From contig NC_059079.1 in the NCBI RefSeq assembly GCF_020497125.1, forward strand, positions 12,047,553 through 12,111,552: DNA of 64,000 nt, in the 5' to 3' direction. Source of the stretch: Mauremys mutica (taxonomy: Eukaryota; Chordata; Testudines; Geoemydidae). The translations under genes were made by a program, and so were the position numbers. The number at the start of each line of letters is the position of its first letter. The first letter of the stretch is position 1. Positions 38,565-49,655 of the stretch are shown here, piece after piece. Under the pieces are notes generated by a model. The model was not told the DNA's origin. It was given only the letters and a program-made list of their open reading frames with translations, and searched no databases.

Positions 38565-38602
38565 ATTTGTGTCCCTCTGCTGGAAGGGTCCTTGCTTATC
38601 TC
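38565..38602 (-). other. GLIS1: GLIS1 exon 2, 5' UTR part and splice acceptor
   Basis: A pyrimidine-rich tract ending ttttatgtag lies just upstream of GAGATAAGC, and the ATG follows 38 bases later. A noncoding first exon in the CpG island, about 0.8 kb upstream, can therefore splice here. Confidence 0.65.
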
Positions 38603-39079
38603 CTACATAAAACAGCACAAGGAATGTCAAATGGCATGGAAGCTGAGCCTCTTTAACTCCTAAAGCAATGGAAACAACAGGTAAAAACACCCTACAAGCT
38701 TGTGGTCTAACATCATATATTCTAGCCAGTGGGTCATTGAAAAGAAGAGGCTACTGCAAACGTGGAAACCCGAAAGAGTTAATGAATACACTCTCAGTGC
38801 GATGTTTCCTGATGTTTAGTCAAACAAACCCTGTATTACTGTAACTGGAAGGTACGCCAGGACTTTCTCCCCATACAGAATCCTAAATACAGGGATGGAA
38901 AGGCACTTTTCAAGGCTCTGGGGCTGCTAAGGAGAGAGCGGGGAGTTTAGCTTTTAAAACTGCTCATAGGTTTGGCTGGTGGGTTGGGTTTTTCCCGGTG
39001 ACACTGCTGGTCCTTTCGGGGAAAGGAAAAAGAAAAACCTTTGAATGGTTTGTTCAGGCTGGTTCCGTTCAGCTGAACC

Positions 39080-39700
39080 ATGCAACCAGCAGCCGCCCGG
39101 ACAAGGAGCGCTGCGGTTCTCAGGCAAACAAGGCTGTTTGCGTAGCGTGGTTCTGAGCTCCGGACTTTCACGACTTGCTCATCCGCTGCCTGGGGGGCAG
39201 TGCGGCTCGCGGGGGCTCGGCTCCTCCGCCAGGCAGCGCCCGCCAGGGGGTGGCACCCGCCCGGCTGCCCCAGCCCAGCCCGGCCCGGCCCGGGGGCAGC
39301 GGGGCCAGGAGCTGCCGAGGCAGGGGGCACCGGACAGCAGCGCCCGCCAGACACCGCCCAGCCCCTCGCCCCCCGCGCGCGCCTACCTGGCCCGGGGGTG
39401 CAGGCAAGCGGGCTCCCTCCTCCCGGCCGCCGCCGCCGCCGCTGCCACCGCCGGCACCGCGCCGCCAGCACCGTCCCGCCGAGCCCGAGCCCCCGCCCCC
39501 GCCGGGCCGGCTGCGTGACGGGCGGCAGCCCGGGCCAGTGCCCTGCCGCGGCGCCGGAGCAAGCCCGGCCCCCAGCCAGTCAGGGCGGGGAGGGGGCGGG
39601 GCGCCCCCCGCCCCGTCGGGGCTTGACAGGCGGCGGAGCCGGCGTGAGCCCCTGGCCGGCCCCGCGTGTCCGGGCGGCACGCGCAGGTACAGGCAGGTGT
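39080..39700. promoter_or_regulatory. GLIS1: CpG-island promoter of GLIS1
   Basis: About 600 bp are very GC-rich and dense in CpG, in sharp contrast to the AT-rich flanks. GC boxes of the GGGCGGGG type cluster at 39584-39606, and a CRE-like GCGTGACG lies at 39511-39518. No convincing TATA box is seen. The island sits immediately 5' of the GLIS1 first coding exon and covers the putative exon 1, as expected for a developmental transcription factor. Divergent transcription to the right is possible. Confidence 0.82.
39387..39580 (-). other. GLIS1: Putative GLIS1 noncoding exon 1
   Basis: Read on the minus strand, GGCCAG|gtaggc at 39387/39386 is a strong splice donor inside the CpG island. Joined to the acceptor at 38602 it gives a 784-bp first intron. 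The 5' limit is only a guess from the GC boxes around 39580-39610. No family-like peptide is seen in this exon, so it is called untranslated. Confidence 0.5.
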
Positions 39701-40040
39701 AGCGCCCCCCTCTGGACAGGTACACACCCGCACCCGCATCGCAGGGGTGCAGGGGCACCCATGCACACACCCCCATACGGGCACACACTACACCACGTGC
39801 ACACACACCCCCATATGGGCACACCCACATACCCCTGCACACCCCACACCACCTACCAATGCACACCACCCACCCGTACTGGCGTACACACACACACCAT
39901 GCACACCACCCATACTGGCACACACTACCCACCCCTGCACACCACACACCACCCACCCATGCACACCACACACCCGTACGGGCACACACTACACCCAGGC
40001 ACACCCCTCACCCGTACTGGCACACACTGGTATATAAGTG
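39700..40040. repeat. C/A-rich minisatellite beside the GLIS1 promoter
   Basis: This is an irregular tandem array of CAC-rich units such as GGCACACACTACACC, CCCGTACTGGCACACAC and CCCATGCACACCAC, roughly 20-50 bases each. The plus strand has few G or T bases except in the recurring CATGCAC and (C/T)GTA(C/T)(G/T)GG pieces. The array begins at the upstream edge of the CpG island. Long open frames on both strands here are by-products of the repeat. Confidence 0.85.
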
Positions 40041-40797
40041 CATGTGTGCACCTTTACATACATGCACACCAATGGCCACAGAGTCTCACGTGGGTGTGTA
40101 CGCAAACACATGCACCCATCCATTCCAGGGATAGACACATTGGTATTCTGTACCTACAGCTACATAGCAGGTTCAGCTACTCAGCCACCAAGTCAAAGGT
40201 GCTTAGTGGCAGGACAAGCTATACCAGTGCTGAGTGTCAGAGAGGCAGGCCTCCTCGCTGTCTTTCAGAGCTAGGTACAATCTGGCCACATCTTCACATG
40301 GCCTTTGCAGTTTTATCTATACTTGCACCTCCCTTTATACACTGTGTCAGCCTGTTCCATCCATAGTGAGGTGCAGAGATGCATGACTTAGGCATATATG
40401 CACACACAGCTAGGATGCACTATCATGAGGCAATACTAGCATACCTGCAACAGGTCAAAACACCTCACAGCCCAAACTGAATGCAGGGATGAAGCTTAGC
40501 CCTGCTTTACAGACTGTGTTCTGTCAGGGGCTGCTGACAGCAGGGCTGCCTAGGGTGAGGCAGAATGAAATCTGGTCAGAAAGAGTTTTAATTTGCCTGC
40601 AGGACAAACCTGGAGGATACACCCACAGGATTTAGGACTGCTCCATCAATTTAAAAATCAGGGACAACGATGTACCAACCCTTAGAGTCCCTTTTTCCCC
40701 GTTATGAGAAGCACAAAGGCCGTGGCGTCCTTTGATGGCACTTACCATAACTATTGTAGCTCACTTGGCAGAATGTGATTTACATCATAAAAATCAC

Positions 40798-40858
40798 TTA
40801 GAATCATAGAAAATTAGGGCTGGAAGAGACCTCAGGAGGTCATCTAGTCTAACCCCAC
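40798..40858 (-). mobile_element. CR1 LINE extreme 3' tail
   Basis: AGAATCATAGAAAATTAGGG, then CTGGAAGAGACCTCAGGAGG and TCATCTAGTCTAACCCC, is the classic antisense CR1 terminus, only about 60 bp long. Confidence 0.92.
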
Positions 40859-41529
40859 TTAGGCCACTTTTAAATATTATAAACAAAATCAGGTGAGGGT
40901 TCTTTTTGTACTGGTGTAATTCAATAGCTTCCATTAACAGATACAGAATTTGGCAAATGAGTAGCCCATGACACAAATATCACCGGGGAGGAGGGTTAAA
41001 TAAAAAACCCAAGCAAGACAGATTGAAAAATCAGCTGTGGGGCACGAACCTCAAATTGTGACCCAGTCCAGGGGTGATGTCATGAGGGTTAAAAACAACC
41101 AAACAAACCTGTATTAACTTTATGCTCCCATGATGTGGCCAATTACCATCTTGCCCACTACTAATTGGTTGTACCCCTTCCCCTGCTGGTCTCTCTGGCT
41201 GTAGCTTAATGAGGACAGCAGAAGTTCCTTCTTTTCCATTTGGAAAATGTCTAGCAAATTATAGGTGCTATTGGAAATGAATAATAATATACTAAATTTG
41301 CATCTTAAATTAACAACACACTAAACCATGATTTGTGAAGTGGCATTAAAATTTATAGGGGGAATTAAATATGTCATACTACAATGTAACTAGGGAAATC
41401 ACATTGGATCTTAGAAAAGGAAAGGCCTGGTGTTTACATTACACTTAAATACACAGGGTCAGGTCCCCAGCTGGTATAAATTGGTATTGCTACACCAGTT
41501 CACACAGCTGAGGTCCAGACCAACAATGT

Positions 41530-41615
41530 ATTTTTCCTGGGAGTTTTCTCACCAACCAAAATTGGTCAAATAAAAGATATTACCTCACCCACCTTGTTTC
41601 TCTGTTTTTTCCTGG
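41530..41615 (+). repeat. LINE-type 3' tail fragment
   Basis: TCACCAACCAAAATTGGTCA and AAAGATATTACCTCACCCAC are shared with the 3' end of the LINE at 47155-48115. This is a short, separate, truncated copy. Confidence 0.7.
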
Positions 41616-42069
41616 AACACAGGTAACATCAGATAAGCTTTATAATTTTTCATGTTGATTTTTCTTTTTAGATGTTAAGAATCTTTTTAAACTAAGAAAA
41701 GAAGGAAATTTAACACTTAGGCTGCTACTGATCTCATTGTGAATTTCCTGCTTTAGGCCACTTACATCCAGCCGTTGTGTGATTTAAGCATATTTGTTCT
41801 TGTAGTCAGACTGTTTTCTCTCGATAGTTCAGTGATGAAATTTCAAGTCGCTGGGCCAAATTCAGCCCCAGTGTAAGCAGATGCACCATCACTAAAGTCA
41901 ATGGAGTGAACTGGCTTATGCAAAGTGTGAAATGACTAATAAAATACTTTTTCTAAATACCAGCAGAGGCCACCACATACTTAATATAATTATCAATTAA
42001 AGAGCCCCTTACCTCAACCCACAGAGCTTCTGGAGCTGTGCCCTAGAGTAAAACATTACAGTGAACATT

Positions 42070-42170
42070 ACATCACTTGCATCCGAAGAAGTGGGTATTC
42101 ACCCACGAAAGCTCATGCTGCAAAACGTCTGTTAGTCTATAAGGTGCCACAGGATTCTTTGCTGCTATTA
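42070..42170. repeat. Reptile interspersed repeat fragment
   Basis: The block ATCCGAAGAAGTGGGTATTC, ACCCACGAAAGCTCATGCT and GTTAGTCTATAAGGTGCCAC is a widely repeated turtle sequence by recall. I cannot name its family with confidence. Confidence 0.7.
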
Positions 42171-45100
42171 CAGTGAATGTGACTGAAGGAACATAGTGCA
42201 AAAAGAGGAGGGAAGAGAGAAGTCAGAGGGCCAACATGTCAGTCTAAAAGGACACTTCTTTCTACCAGAGGTGGGATATGGACTGGGCTGGATTCAAGGG
42301 AGAAGCAAGTCCCACACCTAGGGGCTACTGCAGGAAATGCCTGACACCTCAAGGGCAACGATGGGATCTCTAACCTGCAGACACTGGGCCTGATTCTGAT
42401 CTCTCACTGGTGTCAATCAAGAGTAATTGCACTGAGGCCAGCATGAGTGAGAGAAGGGTCAGACCCAAAGTGCAAACACAGGTGGCTGCCATGAGAAAGG
42501 CCGGTTCACACCTGCTCTCTCACACTGCATAAAGTAATCAGGGTCTGTGCAGAGAACTCCAGTTCACCTGTATGCAATAGACAGTGTGTAAGTATCCTCC
42601 ACTGGCTGCTCCCAAAAAGCATATTACAATATATTTTAGAACTGGTGTGCAAGGGCAGGCAAGTGGATTTACTACTGGTAAGACACTTTTCTGCACTGGT
42701 TCACCATGACTTTGCTGGATGCAGGGCTTGTGTTGTGAATGTTTTCTCACCCCAACACTGTCACTCTGTCCCAGCTCTGGATCATCAAATCCCATCTTCG
42801 TACACCTCAGGAAAGTTAATCACTGGGCCCTCTCACCCATCACTCTCAGTTGTTTCAGTGATGATTTTTTCACCAGCCATTTGGATTCACATGTCTGGAT
42901 GCTAAGGGTGGAGTTCAGTGGGACTGGCTACTCATGTATGAAGGTTGCAGGCTCAGGCCTGTCCTCACTGCCTCCTCTCCACCTCTGATGGCGTCACCAT
43001 TACTGTCCCTGGAGTGGCAGAGACAGGAAGGACGTCCTTTCCCTGAGAGTACAGGCAATGCTGGCCTTTAGTCAGAATTGCCCAGAAGTGGGGGAAAGGG
43101 GTAGTTTGCGCCAAGCCCCTTGTTTGAGAGGGCTCCCAAGCTGACTGGCACAGCACAGCAGGTTGCAATGCCACATGCTCAAATTTGTTCATGATGGAGG
43201 GGTGGCCGGGCCAACCCTGAGTGGCACTGTGACCCCAGAGTAGACAATCAGGCCCAGCACCCTGGACAGGAGCCACCACTGTGGTGTGAGTACAGGGCAG
43301 ACTTGCTCTATTCCCCTTCCCCTGCTGGGACCTCACCTCCATGGTAATTTTTCTGGATGGAGGGGGGTCCTCAGTTTCAGAGTTTGCCCCAACCCCCAAT
43401 GAAGTTCTGTGCATGGACAGCCCTGTCTGGGGTAGAATTTTAGTTTTACTTTCCAAAACTCTTCAATTAAGCTGGTGGGAGTGAGATTGTGATTTGATTT
43501 GAACCTCCCTGGGTGGGTGACCTGGTTCTAAGGTCCAGGCACATAGGAGTCAGGCTATTTGCCTGTTTACTCCCTTCCTAGGCCAAGGGGGAAGGTGGGG
43601 ATGGGGAATGAACAGAACCTTGGCCCCCCCACACACACTCACTGGCAGAGTAGCTGATCCAGGTTGGACTCTAATAGGATTGCAAGATTGTCATTCTGTG
43701 ACTCTGAAGCCTAAAACATCACTGTGACATGCCGGAAGCTGCTACGAGCATGGGTGAGAGCTCTTTTTGTTAGACTATCACCAGGTTGAATGAGCACTGG
43801 GTTTTGTGGTCTGTTACTGTCCAATTTTTAAGTTCTCAGCCATTTTGACTTCACAAATCACACCCCTATGGAATGCTGCTACAGTATGGCATGTATCTAT
43901 CTCATGCCAAGAATCCTCCACTATTGTGATCAGAGGTAATTAAATCAATCACTACCCTTACTCTGCAGCTAATTTGCATGCAACAGTTTAATTGATTGTA
44001 TTAGGGAGATGGCTCAAGTAACCCACCACCTGAGCATGGGTGCCACAGCACAGGCTTTCAGCTACTGGTGGGTAGTAACTGACCATTATAACAGTAAACT
44101 AGCACCTGCCAGAAGCAAAAAGGAAACAGAGGGAACAGTGATGCAGGAGGATATTTGTCACAAAGCTTGCTGAAGCTATTTCTGGGTTGGTGCAATATAG
44201 GCACAACCCCTTACTCAGGGCTGTGTGTATACTCACAATCCAGCCATAAGGTAGTAACCTTGCTCCTATTCAGATTAGATCAAGACTAAACAATTAAATC
44301 ATCTCAATATTATGCATTTCAGAAGTCTGCATGCTCTTAATACGGCGGTGATGTAACTTGGTTCTGAGACCAGAAACAAATGTCTTGCCCCATTGACCAG
44401 GAAAGCGATGCTAGCAACCACAGTGATATACCTGCAGCTAGCTGATGTGTTTTCACTGGTACACCAGGGTCATAGAAAAGCACAGATCCCAAACAAAAAA
44501 AACTTTCATGGTGGTGGGAAGAAAGATTGATGTTTGAACAAGTTTGGTTACCGGAACTGTTCTGTTACTGATGGTTGTGGCTAACTGGTCAATGCCATGA
44601 TGTTGGTTCCTTCTCTGTTGCCAGGTGCTTCTACAGGCACCTGGGTTCTTCTTTGCAATGAAGAGCCCCAACACCTGTACTGGCTGCTGTAAAAATGGAG
44701 GGTGGTACACAGCAGTCTCTAATTCAAGCTGCTCCTCGAGATCAGAGTAGGTGGGAAGGGAACAAGGAAGCATCAGCAGGGGGAAAGAACCAGACAGTAA
44801 CGGGTGGCAGAGGAAAAGGGAACAACAAAAAAAAATGGATGAGGAAGGTCATTAAATGAAGATGAAAAGGGGACAATGCAATTAATCCCCCTCCCCCCCC
44901 CAATGGACAGCCCTCTTAGGGTCTGACCCCTGAAATCCACAGGAGTCCATGGGAATCAATGGATAAAATACTGTCTCCAAAAATACTCTCCTTATATTAC
45001 CATCTTCACTAGTAATCAACTGCTGTGGTAGCCACAGGGATGTTGTCTGAGGCCAGCAGAACAGGGGCTCTCTACAAGATACTCTATTTAGATGTGAGCC

Positions 45101-46429
45101 ATGCTCTGAGGTCTCTGTTTCACTGTGTAGGTTTTTTCTGGAGGAAAATAACTAAAACAAAGTCACCTTTAAAATGGACTCTGAAGAGCAAACACATAGA
45201 TCTGATTTATTCACTGGCTTCCATACGGAAAGTCCTGCTTTTGCTTATGTAAGGAGGGTTGAAATTTTTAAAAGGGATATGCTTGAGATTGCAATGCCTT
45301 AGAACTGCCCTGCTTTAACAGTTGTTACAGTGAGTATATGTTACCATCAGGATTCTATTTAAAATAAAAAACATTCCTTGCGGGAGAGATGAAAACCCCT
45401 GTTATAAATAACCCAGTTTTCAAATGTGCTGTTAATTCTCACACACAAATTAATTTACAATGTCATGCAAAAATCCAGGCTTGTTTTTATTTTAAATTTA
45501 CTGCAACACAGATAGTATAAAAAACAAAGCCAGACAAATTCTTAACCAAAGGGGATATCTCTGGAGATGCGTTCATTTTTAAAGACTGATAATGTCCCTT
45601 TAAGGCAGCACAAAAACCATGAGTCCTTTCTTTTAATGGTTTTTAAATGACCTCTTAAATTAAGACAGCAAGGTCAAACTGACCACTCATTAACTAGTGG
45701 TGTGTTCAGCCATTCCTTCATAATTTACAGATTTGTTTAATAAACTTGTAGTTAAAAGAAAAGGCCCCCAGATCAATGTGATTTTTATCTTTCAAAAGTC
45801 AGTCTCTTTTCAAATGGAACTGGTAGCCAGCATACCCTGGACTGGGAAAAACAAGAAAAATCTTCACTCCACTTTAGATGCCAAAAATATAATAGGTGGC
45901 CAGTGATCCAAGGATCAAAGGCTCAGTGCAATTCCTTTGGTCCTTTTTATTGGAAATTTGGCAGATAACTGTACAGGATTCTGGATAAATAGGACTATTC
46001 TACCTGACACACTCAGTTAGGGTTACTGTACTTTAGATGCAAAAACTATGTTAGTTATTTCTGCAGCAGTTATAGATTCATCTCACACAGTAGCTCCACC
46101 ATGCATACAAAAAGCAAAACAAAACCAACCACCTACTTTAAAAGAAAATTTAAGCTGCAGATAATTAAACCCTCAAAAGTTAGGAAATGCTAGAAATCAG
46201 GTTGCATTCATTCAACGCCGTGTGTATGCATTATAATTAAATAGCAGCACATTTGTCCACAGGACGTCTGCCTCATTCAGTGCGCAGGATGAATGATGCT
46301 CACCGAATGGTTGACTTTTGTTTTCTCCTCATTGGCATGAGGGCCACACACAGAGCATATTCAGTGCAGGGTGTGGATGGCATGCAGTAAATGCAGAATT
46401 GTTAATCCCCTCCTGGGCGTTGCTATGCC

Positions 46430-46565
46430 GCTCATCACCATACCATCAGAGTACTTCACAAACATGAGTTAAATCTATCTTCACAATACCCCCTGTGAGG
46501 TATGAGGTAGCAGTATCCCCATTTTACAGATGGGGACCTGAGGCACAGAGATTAAAGCAGAAATT
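46430..46565 (-). repeat. MIR-like SINE remnant
   Basis: CCCCATTTTACAGATGGGGA and CTGAGGCACAGAGATTAAAG are clear reversed MIR core sequence. Confidence 0.75.
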
Positions 46566-46614
46566 GTCAAAAGTGTCCACTAAGTTTAGGGGGCAAAACT
46601 TGAGACTTTGCACC

Positions 46615-46840
46615 TGAGTTTTCTACACTGCTCTTTTGTTAAAACTTGGCGCTCAGGGATGTGAACCCTCCGAATGACAAAAGTTCTAACAATGAAAAGC
46701 ACCAGTGTGGATGGTGCTTCATTGGTAGGAGACACTCTCCCGCCCCTTGTTGTAGGGTGGTTTTATTTTGTCGTCAGGAGAGTGCTCTCCTGGTGACAGA
46801 GTGGCTACGCTGTGCGCATTACAACGGCATGGCTGTGTAG
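46615..46840. mobile_element. Decayed MITE with shared arms
   Basis: Pieces such as GGCGCTCAGGGATGTGAA, GAGAGTGCTCTCC and GTGGCTACGCTGTG place this with the same broad MITE group as 54518-54771. The left end is badly eroded and no target duplication was seen. Confidence 0.45.
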
Positions 46841-46954
46841 CCATAGCCATAGAACTGTATAGCACTTAACATGTTCAAAGCACAGCCCCCATTGACTTCA
46901 GGTGCAGTTGTGAGCACTCAGCACTTCTGCAAATCAGACACCAGGCTTTAAACT

Positions 46955-47115
46955 GTGCACCCACAAAGCAAGGCAAACACAGTGGCCACCTGTGAAAAGT
47001 TTGGTTTATGTGACCTGCCCAGCATCACACAGAAACTCTGCAGCAGAGACAGGGATAGAATCCAGTTCTCCAGGGCACCATTCAACTGCCTGAACCACAA
47101 ATCCATCTTTTCTCT
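46955..47115 (-). repeat. MIR-like SINE remnant
   Basis: TGACCTGCCCAGCATCACAC, CAGCAGAGACAGGGATAGAA and CCAGTTCTCC follow the reversed MIR layout. Confidence 0.6.
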
Positions 47116-47154
47116 TTCGGCAGTTCCCTCTCTCATTCACTCCACGCCTTCCAA

Positions 47155-48115
47155 TGCACCCAGGTTCCATGGCCCATTGGGGACATTAGTTGGCAGCTGG
47201 TTCATGGAACTGCAAGCATGGGCACGTACCCAACGTGGTTCACAAACTCCCAACACCTGCCCCTTTTGTGGCAAGAGGGAGACCCTGTCACACATCTATG
47301 TAGAGTGCATCAGGTTGCAGCTCCTCTTCTGGCTCCTCCAGAACCTCTTACTGAGGTGCCGGCTGCACTTTTCCCTGCACCTCCTGATCTGGGCACACCC
47401 CATCCATTGGTCCATCAAGTCACGGGACCTCCCCATCAACCACCTCCTAGCACTGGCCAAGATGGCCACCCATCATACCAGAAGGAGGATGTTGGACGGA
47501 TGTCGTGCAACTGTGGGGCCTATTTCTGTTCCCTTGTCCAATCTTGTCTCTGAGCAGATTGCCCTGGGGCAGTGTCCACTTAACTCCCTAAATGTCTTTG
47601 AGGAGTAGTGGATGTTGTTGGGGGTTTTCTGCTTGGTGTCCCCTTCCAGTTACCCAATTTTTACCCTATGACCTTCAGTCACTCTATATCTGACCTATCA
47701 GTCAGGGCCCTTATAGGAAACCTGCACAACACTTTCAAAAGACAAGTCTGGGCACTTTTCATAACTTTGCTAGACACTAAAAATCACAGACTGAATAGAG
47801 ACACCGGATTTATTGCTTATTACAATAATCTGTAACTCTCAATCCCCCACAACTACTTCTTCCCCACTTCCTTTCCTCCCTATGACTGGTGGGGTGTTAA
47901 GGAGCCTCTTCACTTAGAATGGTCCCTTGAAATGTGTTAACTACTTATGCCAAACAATCTGTTCCACCCGCTATTTCCCAGCGACACTCTGAGTACCTTT
48001 CCCAGAGCTGAAGAGATCTGTATAAGCTCAAAAGCTTGTCTCGGTCACCAACAAAAGCTGGTCCAATAAAGGATATTACCTCACCCACCTTGTCTCTTCA
48101 ACCCAAACTTTTAGT
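47155..48115 (+). mobile_element. LINE 3' end with zinc-knuckle ORF C-terminus
   Basis: The frame ending at the TAG at 47606-47608 encodes a C-x2-C-x7-H-x4-C knuckle (CPFCGKRETLSHIYVEC) followed by LLFWLLQNLLLRCRLHFSLH and LLALAKMATHHTRRRML. This is a C-terminal endonuclease-associated or ORF2-tail region of a non-LTR retrotransposon. About 0.5 kb of 3' sequence follows, ending AAAGGATATTACCTCACCCA and CCTTGTCTCTTC. A second short frame at 47641-47835 (ending RDTGFIAYYNNL) may be remnant coding or chance. It is 5'-truncated. The clade is not settled. Confidence 0.75.
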
Positions 48116-48305
48116 ATGGCAAAGTTACAACCAACTGAAAATAGGGTCCTATACTGGAAAGTGTTAGGTAACGTTAACCGTAGGCAGCAGTGCCAGTTCT
48201 TCCTAGAACGACCTCGTTAATATGAAAGTGGTGTGGCAAACAGGCTTCAGGTTTGTTCACTTATGTGTATGTAAAGATATGGACTCAGGTCCCAATCCTG
48301 CCATG

Positions 48306-49655
48306 AGATCCTAGAATCACAGGAACGTAGGATTGGAAGTGACCTCACAAGGTCATCTAGTCCAGCTTACTGTGCTGAGGCAGGACAAAGTAAATCTAGA
48401 CCATCCCTGACAGGTGTCTGTCCAACCTGTTCTTAAAGTGACAACCTTCCTTAGAAACCTATTCCAGTACTTTTCATTATCCTATTAGAAAATTTGTCCT
48501 TATATCTAACCTAAACCTCCTTTGTGGCATATAAAGCTGATTACTTCTCATACTACCTTCATTGGATATCGAGAACAAGTGATCACAATCCTCTTTATAA
48601 CAGCCTTTAACATATATAAAGACTTATCAGATTCCCCCTCACTCGTCTTTTCCCAAGACTAAAGATAGGTTTTAAAAACTGGGTTTCTTCATAGGTCAGG
48701 TTTTCTAAACTTATCATTTGTTACTTTCCTCTGGACTCTCTCCAGCTTGTCCAGATCTTTCTTAAAGTGTAATGCCCAGAACCGGACACAACAGCTGAGG
48801 CTTCAGAAGTGCTCATGAAAGGAGAATTACCTCCTGTCTTACACACAACACTCTTGCTAATACAACCACAACTATTAGCATTTTTTTTGCAACTGCCGCA
48901 CTTTGTTGGCTAGTATTCAATTTGTGATCCACTCAAGGCCTGTGATCCTTTTCAGCAGTACTTCCTACTGCCTAGCAGTTATTCCTTATTGTGTATTTGA
49001 TTCTTCCTTCCTAAGTGAAGTACATTGCACTTGTCTTTATTGAATTTCATCTTGTTTAATTCAGACCAATTCTCTAGTTTGTCAAGATCACTTGGAACAC
49101 TAACCCTGTCCTCCAAAGGGTTAGCAAAATCTCCCAGCTTGGTGTCATCTGCAAATTTTATAAGCGTACTTGCAACTCCAGTATCCAAGTCATTAATATT
49201 AAAATAGTATCAGACTCAGGACAGGCCCTATGGGCCCGCTTTAGAAACATCCCCCCAGTTTGACAGCAAACCGTTGGAAGGCTCCATTGAGAACTACTCT
49301 TTGAGTACAGTTTTTCAACCAATTGTGCATGCATTTTATAGTAATTTCATCTAGACCACCTATCCCTAGTCTGTCTATGAGAATGTCATGGGGAACGGTG
49401 TCACAAGCCTTACTAAAATCAGGACAGATAGGGAGGAAATCGTAGACGTGATCTATCTGGCTAATAATCCGGTCATATAGGAAATTAGACTGGCTTGGCA
49501 TGATTTACTTTTGACAAAACCATGCTGGCTATTTCTTATAACCCTATTATTGTCTAGGTTCTTACAAACTGATGGTTTAATAAATTTGTTCCAGGATCTT
49601 TCCAGGTATCAAAGTTAGACTGACTGGTCTATAGTTTCTTGTATGCATGCTCCTG
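48306..49655 (-). mobile_element. CR1 LINE, long 3' part with reverse-transcriptase remnants
   Basis: The antisense tail begins TAGAATCACAGGAACGTAGG. Towards its 5' side the minus strand encodes TLIKFADDTKLG at 48979-49188, which holds the RT F-A-D-D catalytic box. It also encodes DFLPICPDFSKACDTVPHDILIDRLG at 49241-49501 with LKNCTQRVVLNG after it. Frames are broken between these blocks, so it is inactive. It is about 1.35 kb and the longest CR1 copy here. Confidence 0.92.

Larger units (their letters stand above)
40041..46429. other. Intergenic DNA between GLIS1 and NDC1 (left part)
   Basis: No gene was recognised. The 163-codon minus-strand frame at 42965-43456 and the 106-codon frame at 44453-44773 have no recognisable family and are treated as chance or repeat-derived. 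Short pieces at 41455-41520, 41850-41930 and 42380-42460 are fragments of small reptile repeats. The AT-rich stretch 45250-46300 is repeat-poor. Confidence 0.5.

Noticed and set aside
39700..40040. CRISPR-like array
   Set aside because: Units are irregular, lack unique spacers of fixed size, and the genome is vertebrate; it is a minisatellite.
39168..40366. Open frames of 278 codons (minus) and 388 codons (plus) across the CpG island and minisatellite
   Set aside because: They overlap on both strands, are Pro/Arg/Gly- or Thr/His-rich from base composition and tandem repeats, and show no domain.
44453..44773. 106-codon minus-strand frame as a gene
   Set aside because: No recognised family, no convincing splice or promoter context; probably repeat-derived.
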